Assembly: GCA_013115135.1 (NCBI GenBank)
Contig: JABANP010000390.1
Location: 1 to 51,610, forward strand
Length of the DNA stretch: 51,610 nt
Reading direction: 5' to 3'
Origin: Perkinsus olseni
Taxonomy: Eukaryota > Perkinsozoa > Perkinsida > Perkinsidae
Of the stretch, positions 41,714 to 51,560 are shown in pieces. Both the position numbers and the translations under genes were made by a program. How positions within the stretch are numbered: position 1 is the first letter of the stretch; every line of letters starts with the position of its first letter. The notes beneath the pieces are model-generated. The model was not told the DNA's origin and searched no databases. It was given only the letters and a program-made list of their open reading frames with translations.

Positions 41714-43934
41714 TGCACGGTCCCCGACCGTGGGAACTGGAAAACCACGAGTGACGTTAAGAGCGCAAGATCAGAAACGTATCCTACGGTTACGACTTGA
41801 CGGTTTCGGATATCTGGGCGATGCTCGGACGTCCTTTTGTTGCTATTGGCTTGCTACTGACTGTGAACAGTTATTGCTCACTACTACGTTCGGGTCTCGG
41901 TGACGTGTCCCTGTGACGTGTCTCCTTTAGCTAACCGTGAGTAGTACTTCGTTCGTACGTGTTCGCGTGCGATAGCGCTATTGGTCTTACGTCTATACGG
42001 TCTCTAGTTATCACCATTTGGCTACGACTATCATTAGGATTGGTTAGAGCGACTGACTTGTTGGGTTCCAACGTTTTGGAAGGGTCTCTACGTTCTTATG
42101 ATTAGGGCGAGGCAATGCGCCAGCCACGATGAAGGGCCTACGATAGCGTACTTAGGCTGTGATAACGTATCTTGCGTTATTCCTGCAACGTCTATCCTGG
42201 CCACACACCACTTCATCGCGCATTCTACCGGGATTGTGTTGTCTACAGGCTCCTACCATGATCCTACGTCTGCACGACTCGACTATCAAGCGTCCCTGGT
42301 CACGACCACCGGCTCTTCTGAAGACTGATCCCCTTCTAGAAGGCAACCACTATTGTGACCTGCTGGACGACGTTTTCGCGAGACGAGATATCGAGCCCCA
42401 CGACGTGCGATGGAGTCATCCTTACCTTGCAAGCGGTCTGGACTACGTTCACAGTGACCACTACCGAGGCAGCATCGGCAGCCGAAAGTCTCCTAGGAGA
42501 CGATCGGCTCTGGTGTCCCCTCACCCTATGGCCGCACTAGCAACGACTCCTATGGTGTGATCCTGTAGACGACTATCCCCAATACAACACCGGAACCAGC
42601 TGATCTGACAACAACAACCTCGACAACGGTAGACTTAACGACATACTGTGTCCTAGAATTGGCAAAGGGACCGGGGTGTACACCGTTCCTTCCTGTGGAC
42701 GTCAACCACTGGATTATGTCTGGTCTAGGTCCTGTTGTACGAGGTAAAGAAGTATTTGGTGATCTAAGATTAACGACGGCGTGGATCGTCTATAGTTCTT
42801 GGGTTTGACAAGGCGATCTCTCACGCTAGACCTACTATGTGACGACTCGGCTCTACGACTCCATCCTCTTCAACACGTACACTGTTACTGTACGGATATC
42901 CACTACCGAGATATACCGTTATCTCCGAGCCGACGACTCACGTAGATGCACTAGAGAGGTAACCGCGGCAGTTGTTATGGACGCTGCCCGGTCGTAACAA
43001 TGGCGTTACGTAGTTCCCATGACGTGGAACCTTATCTCTAATGAAGTATCGTCTGGTGGTCAGGCAGTCATCAGACGACAACGATAAGATGTATCGTGTG
43101 GTTCTTGTACCGTCGAGAACCACAAGCCTACTCCTCGGTTCTTCGTGATATGAAGGTTGACGACATTTAGGACGACGTCATGGTACCAACTTCATATCTC
43201 GATTATGGGAGTGACTATGACCCCTACGTCTACATTCACAGCAACGCCAAGTCACTTCCATCCACGTGTGCGAGTCAGGCAGTTCGTGCACGACTTCATG
43301 GACCCTTACGGCCTAGTATTCAGACCGTTGCTAGACCGCTGCGCAGAAGGTGTCCATTTGCGATGTACTCCAGGGTGCGTCAGTCAGGCAGTTGACCGTC
43401 AACTGTTGACGACACCTCACCGACGGAACAACCGTATGTTGTACATCGATGACGCAGTTGACGACTTAGCTATGGCCGGCGACTATGGTAACTACACTCT
43501 GCGTCTAAACCTACGAGCGGTGACGTTGTCACAGCTCACAATTCATCACTTTTCCTTACGGCGACGATTCGATGTTACGTGGCTTGAAGGAAGAGTCCCT
43601 AGCAGCCGTGGGCTGTGGTGCAGCACACTTCGCCGACGTTCCGCACTGCTAGAACGGCTGTCCCCTACCACACAACTTGGGTGTCCCCAATGGTCATCTA
43701 CGGTACGCCCGACGACTACTAACGTGGTAGGACTCCCGATGTTGCTGACGAGTGACTACGGAGGAGAACGATGACCATCATTCATCTATATGAGAAGCTA
43801 CTACCACTAGCCTCACTAGCTACGTAGTGTAGGTGCTACGTTGTGTTGTCTCTAGCGTCGAGTAGTTCGACGGTCTAGCTCTATATATCAACTACCCTTA
43901 CGACTTCATCTGTTTGAAGACTCTACTCTTTATC
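41714..43934. other. Non-coding lead-in to the BEL/Pao element (possible 5' LTR and leader)
   Basis: About 2.2 kb rich in CTACG/GACGA words, like the adjacent element, suggesting it belongs to it. The longest plus-strand ORF (43157-43774) is Thr/Arg/Leu-skewed and shows no domain. No second copy of this sequence lies in the window, so LTR boundaries and the primer-binding site cannot be fixed. None of the tRNAs in the array has an obvious matching primer site here. Confidence 0.35.
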
Positions 43935-45551
43935 ATGTCTGCTCCAGCTGGTGGATTCGGCGTGAACAACAACGTCAACAACAACCACGGCAATAGAGGC
44001 GAGGATGACCACAGCGACTTGCAGGATGTCTGGCTCGAAGATGACCACAATCAGAACGAGCAAGCTCCAGCGGCATCTGCTGGGAGAGTCCCTGGACTAC
44101 GTCCCAGACATGCCCCGCCCAACTTACGTCCACAACAAGGTAGCTCTAACGTCCCACAGAGGAGTTCAAGACCCTACGGCGATACTTACTACTTGCCCGG
44201 TCTACGTGTCAATGGTGGCGGTCGCAACAGCCGCTTCGCTACGACAGGCTTACCACCTACCTTGGCTGATGGTCGAGATAATGACGGCGGAAGGAGAAGA
44301 CTACGTCATACAAGAGGGGATTTCTTTGACGGTACTGGCGACTCTGATACGTCAGGTCCCAGGTCTGACCGTCACGAGCCTAGAAATCGACGTGGACGTC
44401 AACGACGTGGTTCTACCGACTCAGATGACTCCCAGCTATCAAGGACTCTGAGAAGACGTCAACGACGTCCGACTTTGAGCTCGAGCAACTCCTCTTATGG
44501 TCCTCACGGTCAATACCATCGTCACAAACGCCATGGTACCTCCAATGAGTACAGCCTCACGTCTGGTACTTATTTCACGCCCCCACAGAGAGCAACGACT
44601 ACATTTAACTGGTGCCACGGTTGTGATGAACGCCAATGTCTGGCTCCCATCACTGTGAAGGACTTTGACACTATGCAGAACGTCATACGTACGTTGAACC
44701 CCGACAAGAAGTTCAGCGGTGCTAATGATGTTCGCGCTGGTACTACGTGGGTCGCCGAGATGTACAACCACACTGAAGGTCACCCCGACGTTGTTCGCTA
44801 CCTTTGGTTCAAGAAGTACACAAGCCCACGTGTGTGGAACGAGATCACTAGTGGTATGACTCCGCCTTCACGATGCTATCTGTCCTATGAACGTCAAGTC
44901 AAGAAGATCGTCAAACGGTTCAAGACTACGTTCGACACTGACGAGCATCTACACCGTACGGAGTTCAAGTTCAACAACTGTGTTCAAGGCCACGGCTCGG
45001 TCTACGAGTTCATTGAACGACTTGAAGACCTAAGTACGGAGCTCTACCACATGGGTTCGCCTATATTGGAGTACAAGTTGAAGTGGAAGCTCTATAACGG
45101 TCTTTCGTCAGAAGACCTACGTGTCCGTGTCAACGACTTCCTCGACGACAAACGTGTGGACTTTGCTGAGTTCAAGGAGGCGGTGCTACGTCAACAGCGC
45201 CGAATGACGGCTCTCAGGGACTTCTCCAAAGAGCTGGATAGAGAAGACCTACGACGTGGTGACGCTGACGGACGGCAGAATCGACGGCGTGAGGACTCCT
45301 CCTCTCGGACGAGGCCTTGGCAACGTGATTCTGCAAGAAGAAGGTTCAACTCTGTCAACTCCGTCGGCACTGATAATGGCAACGACACTGACACCAGCGT
45401 CAACGATCACCACTACGTCCTCATGGGCAGAGACCTTACCGGGTTCAAGTGTTATCGTTGCCTACAACGTGGCCATGCTGCTAGAGACTGCCTAGCGGAC
45501 GAGCCCGCTAAACTACGTGAACGTTGTCGTTCATGTGGTAACCCCAAGTAA
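43935..45551 (+). CDS. Gag protein of BEL/Pao element
   Basis: 538 aa from ATG 43935 (preceded by TTTATC). An upstream in-frame TTG is not used as start. The N-terminal third is Gly/Asn/Arg-rich with Asp-Ser tracts, followed by a ~200-aa helical capsid-like domain (around residues 230-430) and an Arg-rich linker. Near residue 505 a CCHC zinc knuckle, CYRCLQRGHAARDC, would bind element RNA. A second Cys pair (CRSC) starts just before the TAA at 45549-45551 and is completed only in the next frame, showing that translation is meant to continue there. Gag forms the particle in which reverse transcription occurs. Confidence 0.85.
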   Translation: MSAPAGGFGVNNNVNNNHGNRGEDDHSDLQDVWLEDDHNQNEQAPAASAGRVPGLRPRHAPPNLRPQQGSSNVPQRSSRPYGDTYYLPGLRVNGGGRNSRFATTGLPPTLADGRDNDGGRRRLRHTRGDFFDGTGDSDTSGPRSDRHEPRNRRGRQRRGSTDSDDSQLSRTLRRRQRRPTLSSSNSSYGPHGQYHRHKRHGTSNEYSLTSGTYFTPPQRATTTFNWCHGCDERQCLAPITVKDFDTMQNVIRTLNPDKKFSGANDVRAGTTWVAEMYNHTEGHPDVVRYLWFKKYTSPRVWNEITSGMTPPSRCYLSYERQVKKIVKRFKTTFDTDEHLHRTEFKFNNCVQGHGSVYEFIERLEDLSTELYHMGSPILEYKLKWKLYNGLSSEDLRVRVNDFLDDKRVDFAEFKEAVLRQQRRMTALRDFSKELDREDLRRGDADGRQNRRREDSSSRTRPWQRDSARRRFNSVNSVGTDNGNDTDTSVNDHHYVLMGRDLTGFKCYRCLQRGHAARDCLADEPAKLRERCRSCGNPK

Positions 45552-46917
45552 CTCCGCTGACGACTGCAAGGTTAACACCGACAAGATCTTCTGCCACAGG
45601 TGTAAGAACCCTGGCCACTTAGCCTATGCCTGTACGACTAGGTTGCCCAAGTCTGGTTCGGCTACGCCCAAACGTCCCTCAACGCCAAGACCAACCACCA
45701 CGGTTCACTCAGTCACCACTGACATCAACGACGACGGTGAAGGACGATGGGTTCACATGGTCTCTTCAACTTCTACGGCCCAACCTACGTCGAATTCGGC
45801 AATGGTTATAGGGACTATCACTATAGAAGATCAAGAGATGACGGCCCTGTTCGACACTGGTGCAGAGGTTTCCCTGGTAACGAGATCAGCTCTACGTTAC
45901 CTTCTTCCAGACGCCGAGGTTAACGACAACGTGACCCATAATATCAGGGTTGCTGACGGCGCAGCCTTGCATGTGGACGGCATGGTCAAGTTAAGAGTAT
46001 CGACGGACAACATCGTTATCGATGACTACTTTATTGTCACTTCCGACGATCTCAACGTGCCTATCCTGCTTGGCTGTCCTACGCTAGCCAAACTCCGTAC
46101 TACTATACGGATTGGTCCTCAAGGTATGGACGTCTACACCAACGACAACTCTCCAAGACCTACAACGTCCACTAAGAAGGTCGTCACTTTTGAAGACGTC
46201 TCTAAGTACTCCACACAAGGCGACTTTGGTGACAGCGACAACACTCAACGACTACTTGTAGCCTATAAGGTCAACCACATCAGAACGCTGTTTCTAACCA
46301 CTTTCCCTGGCACGTCGACACTAAACGACGACCTCTTGTATGATGTTATCTACCCAGACGTCGCGCTATACCCCAACGAGGAACTGCAAGTCGACGATCT
46401 TCCCCGTGGCCAAGGCAAGTGCAACCACTTGGGAAACGAGCCTCTGAACGACCTCTCTATTTACTATATGGCTACGTCAAGTCCTTTGGAGATAGTTGAC
46501 CCCCACCACAAAAATGATCAACGACTATCGAAGGACGAAGCCCCTACTGAGCAAGAAGACGTCGACATCGACAACTACGACAACCTTCCACCCTGGGACG
46601 TTCTACTCAGAAGTTGGTGTTACGACGAGTCTACCCCACTTGGACGAGTATATATACGCGTTCCGTGGACGAACGACTCAAGACCACCCTCCAACTTCAA
46701 GAACGCCGCTATGCGTGGGGGAGCGTCAGTGCGTCGACTTACTCAAGAGCAACGACAAGCCTTTGAAGCTGCACTTGGTGCCTACGTCGATCGTGGGTTT
46801 TGCAAGATCGTGAAGGATAACTACGACGGCCCACCTACGTTCGACCAATGCCAGGCTGCATGGGACCAGCTTACGTCTGGTACTGCCTATGATGGTACTC
46901 CTGTTGTCAAGGCTTGA
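45547..46917 (+). CDS. Protease and start of RT, +1 frame relative to gag
   Basis: Open from upstream of the gag stop to TGA 46915-46917. It completes a zinc-knuckle-like motif (ADDCKVN) and adds a further CCHC knuckle (CHRCKNPGHLAYAC). An aspartic protease follows, with the catalytic motif LFDTGAEVSLV and the second-half signature ILLGCPTLAKL. A ~120-aa acidic linker and the beginning of the RT domain (LTQEQRQAFEAALGAYVDRG) follow. The protease cuts the polyprotein. It has no plausible start codon of its own near the 5' end, so expression by frameshift from gag is likely. Confidence 0.8.
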   Translation, partial: SNSADDCKVNTDKIFCHRCKNPGHLAYACTTRLPKSGSATPKRPSTPRPTTTVHSVTTDINDDGEGRWVHMVSSTSTAQPTSNSAMVIGTITIEDQEMTALFDTGAEVSLVTRSALRYLLPDAEVNDNVTHNIRVADGAALHVDGMVKLRVSTDNIVIDDYFIVTSDDLNVPILLGCPTLAKLRTTIRIGPQGMDVYTNDNSPRPTTSTKKVVTFEDVSKYSTQGDFGDSDNTQRLLVAYKVNHIRTLFLTTFPGTSTLNDDLLYDVIYPDVALYPNEELQVDDLPRGQGKCNHLGNEPLNDLSIYYMATSSPLEIVDPHHKNDQRLSKDEAPTEQEDVDIDNYDNLPPWDVLLRSWCYDESTPLGRVYIRVPWTNDSRPPSNFKNAAMRGGASVRRLTQEQRQAFEAALGAYVDRGFCKIVKDNYDGPPTFDQCQAAWDQLTSGTAYDGTPVVKA

Positions 46918-49900
46918 CAGTCAAGCCCAAACACTTCACGCCAAGCCACACCGTCTTCAGAGATAACCACATTACGACCCCTTGTCGTATTGTTCTCGAC
47001 TTCCGTACCCTGAACAAGTACGCGATGCGTGGTGGCAAGGGCCAGAACGACTTGCAAGGAGTACTACTGTTACTACGTAGCTTCAAGTATTTCGTGTCGG
47101 CCGACATCTCTAAGGCGTTCTGCCAGATGAAGGCCTCCCTCTACGACGTCGCCTACTCTTGTTACACGTGTATCGGCAACTACACGGTACTATGGTCTAG
47201 CATTGCATTTGGTAGCAACAATGCGCCATGCACGCTAGAAGCTTGCAACTACGACGTCACCCAGGAGATCAACGACATCATCACTGCTAAGAAGGATCCG
47301 TCGACTCCAACATCCGAGGTGAGCGACGAAGAAGTCCCAGCACGTGGTCAACAACTTCAAGAACGACAACTAGAGAAGATCCTTCTTCGACCTACCACTA
47401 CTGGCTACGAGTACATCAACAACGGGCCTCCGATCCCCCTACGTCTATTGCTACTCAAGTATGTTGACGACCTCTACTTCGGCGGTAAGACGACGGAGGA
47501 GGCTACGACCAGTTACAAGTTTGGTACCCACGTCTTCAACGGTCACGGCCTGTGTTCCGATCCAGTGAAGAGCTTCTGCAACTGGCTGGTGACCGAGAAA
47601 GACGTGGAGAAGAAGAAGTCTACCCTAGGGTACGTTCTACGACTAGACCAAGACAAGTTCCATGCTGTCTACTCTGGATACGTACCCAACGAGAAGACTA
47701 CCAAGCTACAGATGTGTGCAGCCCTGGCGTCCCTCTACGACCCGTTGGGTCTCTACGTTGAGCTCGACCTTCAAGGACGTCTCCTATGGAGAGAAGTCTG
47801 CGCTAAACATAAGGAGTGGGAAGACGTTATCGATGAAGGTCTTCTACAACGAGTAAGGGACTGGGCTACGACCTGCACAACCACTACGACAAGTCTCGGC
47901 TATGATCGCTACGTTGACTTGGAGAACCTACCACTTGTTGTTTGTGCTGACGCCTCAGCAGAAGCATGGGGAGTGGACGTGAGGTGTATGACTGATACGA
48001 CGACTACAACAAGACTGATGGCACGTGGAGGTGTATTCCCTATAGCTCAGACTAAGTGGAGTATTCCACGCAAAGAGCTAGTTGCTGTACACCATGCTCT
48101 CACGTGGTTGAAGGCTACATCGGCATACCTACCTATGAACACGTGCCTACGTCCTCATCAATCACCTCTAGACCCACTATCACCACAACTCCCAGAACGA
48201 CAAGTGGTCCTACTAAGTGACAGCGAGATTACCGTCTATCGACTACGTCGACCAGGACGAGATGCCAAGCTACCTACGGTGGAGAGAAGACGTCTCAAGG
48301 AGATAAGAGCGATGTGTAGAGAGCTCAACGTCTTGATCAAGCACGTGCCCACTGAGCTGAACTACGCCGACTCTATAACAAGAGGGAAGATGGCTACGAC
48401 AGACGTCATTGATGGACACTTGGTGGTTAAGGCAGTGGCTGCTAGTAACGTGGTCTACGACTACAACAACCAGATCGAGGATGACCTCACGTTGCTGTCA
48501 GAGACGCCAACCAAGGACATTCCCACGGCTGACCCATCGGCAACACCATCTGACAACTACCAGACCCCCAACTCTAACGATTTCCAGTCCGACGACTTGG
48601 CAACCACTTTCCCCGTGGCCAACGCCACGAACAACTCCCACCAAGCTGGTACGACGTCTACGGCGACCACTTTCCCCGTGGCTAACGCCACGAACAACTC
48701 CCACCAAGCTGGTACGACGTCTAAGGCAACCACTTTCCCCGTGGCTAACGCCACGAACAACTCCCACCAAGCTGGTGCAACGTCTACTGCGACCATCATG
48801 TTGATCAACAAGGATGGTATCGACTTGCCTAGGTTGGACGGCTTCACCTCGGAGGAGAAAGAAGAACTACGTGCTCTAGCACAATACGCCCGACCAGCCG
48901 AAGAGATAGCAGAGGCTCTCCTACAAGACGGCTCGTACCATCGGCATCTACTGTCATGCATTCAGCGTTCACAGAGTACCGACGAGGACTTGAACGACGT
49001 CAAACGATGCCTACTAGGAGAGACTCCCTCATCACGGCATGGTCTGAAGGCTACAAAGGTCAAGCGATGGAGTCGGATCTGCTACGTCGATGACGACGGG
49101 TTAGTACGACGACTCCCTAGCCCCGAGAAGTTCCGCAAGGTGGACGAAGATAAGAAGGGTGTTATCTACCTCGGGACTAGCAACTACTCACGTGCTCTAC
49201 AACGTCTGTTGGCTGTTATCTACCACTACAAGTACATCCACTTAGGAGCACGAAGGGTCGCCAACCTCATTCAACGACGATTCTACTCTAAGCGTCTTAC
49301 TAGAGTGGTGAGGTCTACCCTACGGTCATGCACGTCTTGTACTAAGGCTAGAGCGACACGACAATACAACTACGTCGTGAACAAGGTGCAGGATTTTCTA
49401 ACCACAGGCCTATGGCAAGTCGTTGGCATTGACGTTGCGGGACCCTACGACCGTCCAGAGAAGAAGGTTGACGACAACAATGAGAGGCTAGACCCTAACC
49501 GTGACTACTACGTACTCCTGGTTCAAGACTACGTCAGTGGGTTCACGGCTGCTAGACCTTTGAGGAACGTCAAGACGAAGACGGTGGCCGACGCAGTGCA
49601 TGGCGTCTTCTGTGAGCACGGCTCCCCTTCTGTTGTGGTAAGCGACAACGACAGAGTCACACTTATCACCAAGCACGTTAAGAAGGTGCTACGACGACAT
49701 GGGGCTAAGCACGATGTCCTTCCTGGTTATGGGCAACATCTCAGTTTCTGGGAACGTTCTCACAAAGATATGGTTGAGGTGGTGAAGGCCGTGAGAGAGT
49801 CACGTCACTCCACCGATAGGTCTAATCTCAACGACAGCTACATCAACGACTTCCTCCTATCGGTACGTGCCTTTAACACTACGCCGAGAGGATGGGCTAA

Positions 49901-51305
49901 CGTCAGTCCATGTGAGCTGCACTACGTCTACAAAGGCCGCCTACCAGGAGATCAAGAAGGACTTTCTGACTTAGTCGATTGGGATTCACTACGTACCAAG
50001 TTCACCGACACCGACACCGTCGAGGCTCTACGTGAGACTATCCCAAACATCGACGCCATCAAGGAGGATGTCAAGGTTACACTCAACGACTACCTCGACT
50101 ATTGGAGACTCAAGCAAGAACGACTCCTAGAACGTTATGCTCTGGAGCGAGAGTCTAACTACGAGCCGAAGTTGTTCGACATTGTGTTCACCACTAAGAC
50201 CGGCGATGTGAGGGTGGGACGACATCTCGACTCTACATGGCAAGGACCCTCTACAGTCTCACGTATACGAGGCTCTGGCATGGTTGACGTCGTCCCCACC
50301 ATACTACTACCCGCCGTTGGAGGAGTCAAGAAGAACGACGACGACAACGAGTTGGAGGTCCCTAGTTGCTATGGAAATGCCGAGACGTTTGCCTTGCGCA
50401 ACGTACAGCATGCCCCAGCACTACAGGAGATCATCTACAACCACCTTGCTCAAGGTATCCGCGTCTACACCGACGTCGACGGCTCTACTCGTACTATGGA
50501 CGTTGACACTGATGGTGATGGACGACTTGTAAGAGAAGCGAAGGCGAAGACGGCTTTGGAGAAGACTAATTGGCCACCTACTGAGTCACGAGACGACGAC
50601 GTTGATTCCAACCAAGAATTCCGACTAGTACGGCGACGACGACAGAGCGGTCCGAGTTCGAGCGCTACTCCAAGGGTTTCAGCACCCGTCAGAGACGACG
50701 ACATCTCCAACGAGGAAACACTAGTCACGTCGGGAAACTCTGCAATTAGCGGTACTCATGAGGATACACGTCAGTTGTCTTCTCATCAGGGCTCTGCTAC
50801 GGTCGACGACGAAGCTGATGCTGGTCACGAGGAGAACGGTGTCAACAACGACGAAGAAGAGATGGTGGCTCCGCCTGAAGCCGACGACGATGATATGATC
50901 GACCCTCATACTACTGAGGCCACTCCCCCTACTACGTCGGCATTGGAGCGACTACGTCAACTTCTCGGCAGCAGCAGAAGGCTTACCTTCGGTAAGTTTG
51001 TTGTGACGGCCCCCTGTGACGGCAATTTGGTCATCGTGGTCAACGACAACTATAACGGCTTGGCCCGAGTTTTGAAGGTCGACGACGCTAACCCCGACGA
51101 CGTTGTGATCTCCGTACAACCGATGGAGACTTACAGAGAAGGGCCCTTGGTCATGGTGAAGGACACCGACGACTACAAGGAACTACAGAGCGGCATCGAC
51201 GAGATCATCTACGTAAGGCCCTCTTCGAGATCGCTGACTAGAACGAGAGGCAAGGAGCTCATTGGCCTACTCTCAAGGGTGGAAGAGGCGATGGCCGACG
51301 ACTAA
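46914..51305 (+). CDS. Pol: reverse transcriptase, RNase H, integrase
   Basis: About 1,460 codons. RT fingers and palm include IVLDFRTLNKY and YFVSADISKAFCQM (first Asp), then LLLKYVDDLYFGG near residue 183. LYDPLGLYVELDLQGRLLWR is the BEL/Pao thumb region. RNase H follows, with Asp residues in VVCADASAEAWG, LLSDSEITVYRL and ELNYADSITRG. A 21-residue repeat (three copies) separates it from integrase, which has an HHCC zinc motif (YHYKYIHLG...CTSC) and the DDE triad in GIDVAGPY, VVSDNDR and LSFWERSHKDM. The C-terminal 350 aa are acidic and low complexity, with a charged domain at the end. The frame starts inside the RT, four bases before the preceding ORF stops, so a -1 (or +2) shift is needed. 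Confidence 0.9.
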   Translation: MTVKPKHFTPSHTVFRDNHITTPCRIVLDFRTLNKYAMRGGKGQNDLQGVLLLLRSFKYFVSADISKAFCQMKASLYDVAYSCYTCIGNYTVLWSSIAFGSNNAPCTLEACNYDVTQEINDIITAKKDPSTPTSEVSDEEVPARGQQLQERQLEKILLRPTTTGYEYINNGPPIPLRLLLLKYVDDLYFGGKTTEEATTSYKFGTHVFNGHGLCSDPVKSFCNWLVTEKDVEKKKSTLGYVLRLDQDKFHAVYSGYVPNEKTTKLQMCAALASLYDPLGLYVELDLQGRLLWREVCAKHKEWEDVIDEGLLQRVRDWATTCTTTTTSLGYDRYVDLENLPLVVCADASAEAWGVDVRCMTDTTTTTRLMARGGVFPIAQTKWSIPRKELVAVHHALTWLKATSAYLPMNTCLRPHQSPLDPLSPQLPERQVVLLSDSEITVYRLRRPGRDAKLPTVERRRLKEIRAMCRELNVLIKHVPTELNYADSITRGKMATTDVIDGHLVVKAVAASNVVYDYNNQIEDDLTLLSETPTKDIPTADPSATPSDNYQTPNSNDFQSDDLATTFPVANATNNSHQAGTTSTATTFPVANATNNSHQAGTTSKATTFPVANATNNSHQAGATSTATIMLINKDGIDLPRLDGFTSEEKEELRALAQYARPAEEIAEALLQDGSYHRHLLSCIQRSQSTDEDLNDVKRCLLGETPSSRHGLKATKVKRWSRICYVDDDGLVRRLPSPEKFRKVDEDKKGVIYLGTSNYSRALQRLLAVIYHYKYIHLGARRVANLIQRRFYSKRLTRVVRSTLRSCTSCTKARATRQYNYVVNKVQDFLTTGLWQVVGIDVAGPYDRPEKKVDDNNERLDPNRDYYVLLVQDYVSGFTAARPLRNVKTKTVADAVHGVFCEHGSPSVVVSDNDRVTLITKHVKKVLRRHGAKHDVLPGYGQHLSFWERSHKDMVEVVKAVRESRHSTDRSNLNDSYINDFLLSVRAFNTTPRGWANVSPCELHYVYKGRLPGDQEGLSDLVDWDSLRTKFTDTDTVEALRETIPNIDAIKEDVKVTLNDYLDYWRLKQERLLERYALERESNYEPKLFDIVFTTKTGDVRVGRHLDSTWQGPSTVSRIRGSGMVDVVPTILLPAVGGVKKNDDDNELEVPSCYGNAETFALRNVQHAPALQEIIYNHLAQGIRVYTDVDGSTRTMDVDTDGDGRLVREAKAKTALEKTNWPPTESRDDDVDSNQEFRLVRRRRQSGPSSSATPRVSAPVRDDDISNEETLVTSGNSAISGTHEDTRQLSSHQGSATVDDEADAGHEENGVNNDEEEMVAPPEADDDDMIDPHTTEATPPTTSALERLRQLLGSSRRLTFGKFVVTAPCDGNLVIVVNDNYNGLARVLKVDDANPDDVVISVQPMETYREGPLVMVKDTDDYKELQSGIDEIIYVRPSSRSLTRTRGKELIGLLSRVEEAMADD
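48597..48785 (+). repeat. In-frame 63-bp tandem repeat in pol, three copies
   Basis: Each copy encodes ATTFPVANATNNSHQAGTTS plus one residue (Thr or Lys). The nucleotide copies differ at only a few positions. They sit in the linker between RNase H and integrase, so length changes would be tolerated. Confidence 0.95.
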
Positions 51306-51560
51306 TTACTCGCTAGACGACTCCTAGTAGACGTAGAGTAGTAAGGATTGTGTAGGCAACAACGCTCCACGTTGTATTAGCTATAGCACGTCTTGACTTC
51401 TTGCTCTCTCTTGCAGTTCCCTAACGTACGCTAGCTGCACGGAACCATTGTTCCTCGGCACTTGGTGTTACGGCTTATTCTTAGACGTTAGTGCTCTTTC
51501 GACTAGCCTACTTTTTACGTAGAGTATCTCGTCGACTACCCCCCTTGGTTTTTCTCCCCC
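51306..51560. other. Spacer after pol
   Basis: 255 bases between the pol stop and a new ATG. It holds a pyrimidine-rich TTGCTCTCTCTTGCAG (51405-51420) that looks like a splice acceptor. Loose similarity to the stretch just before gag (GTGTAGG...ACGTTGT...CTAGC) is visible but not conclusive. Confidence 0.35.

Larger units (their letters stand above)
43935..51305 (+). mobile_element. BEL/Pao-type LTR retrotransposon, coding region near complete
   Basis: Gag, aspartic protease, reverse transcriptase, RNase H and integrase follow one another on the plus strand across three ORFs (frames 0, +1, 0). The RT has YVDD and the downstream LASLYDPLGL motif characteristic of BEL/Pao rather than Gypsy or Copia. 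Codon use is uniform and strongly biased toward C-ending codons (GAC, AAC, TTC) and TAC/ACG, unlike host genes on the left. Only two frame breaks occur in 7.4 kb, both directly at stop codons, and domain motifs are intact, so this copy looks young. LTRs are not demonstrable within the window. Confidence 0.85.

Noticed and set aside
43157..43774. 205-codon ORF before gag
   Set aside because: Composition lacks the element's codon bias, no domain is visible, and overlapping frames are equally open; treated as leader or LTR sequence.
48498..48961. Minus-strand ORFs with repeated peptides (VGVVRGVSHGESG and similar)
   Set aside because: Shadow of the 63-bp repeat in pol; the plus-strand frame carries the RNase H and integrase domains.
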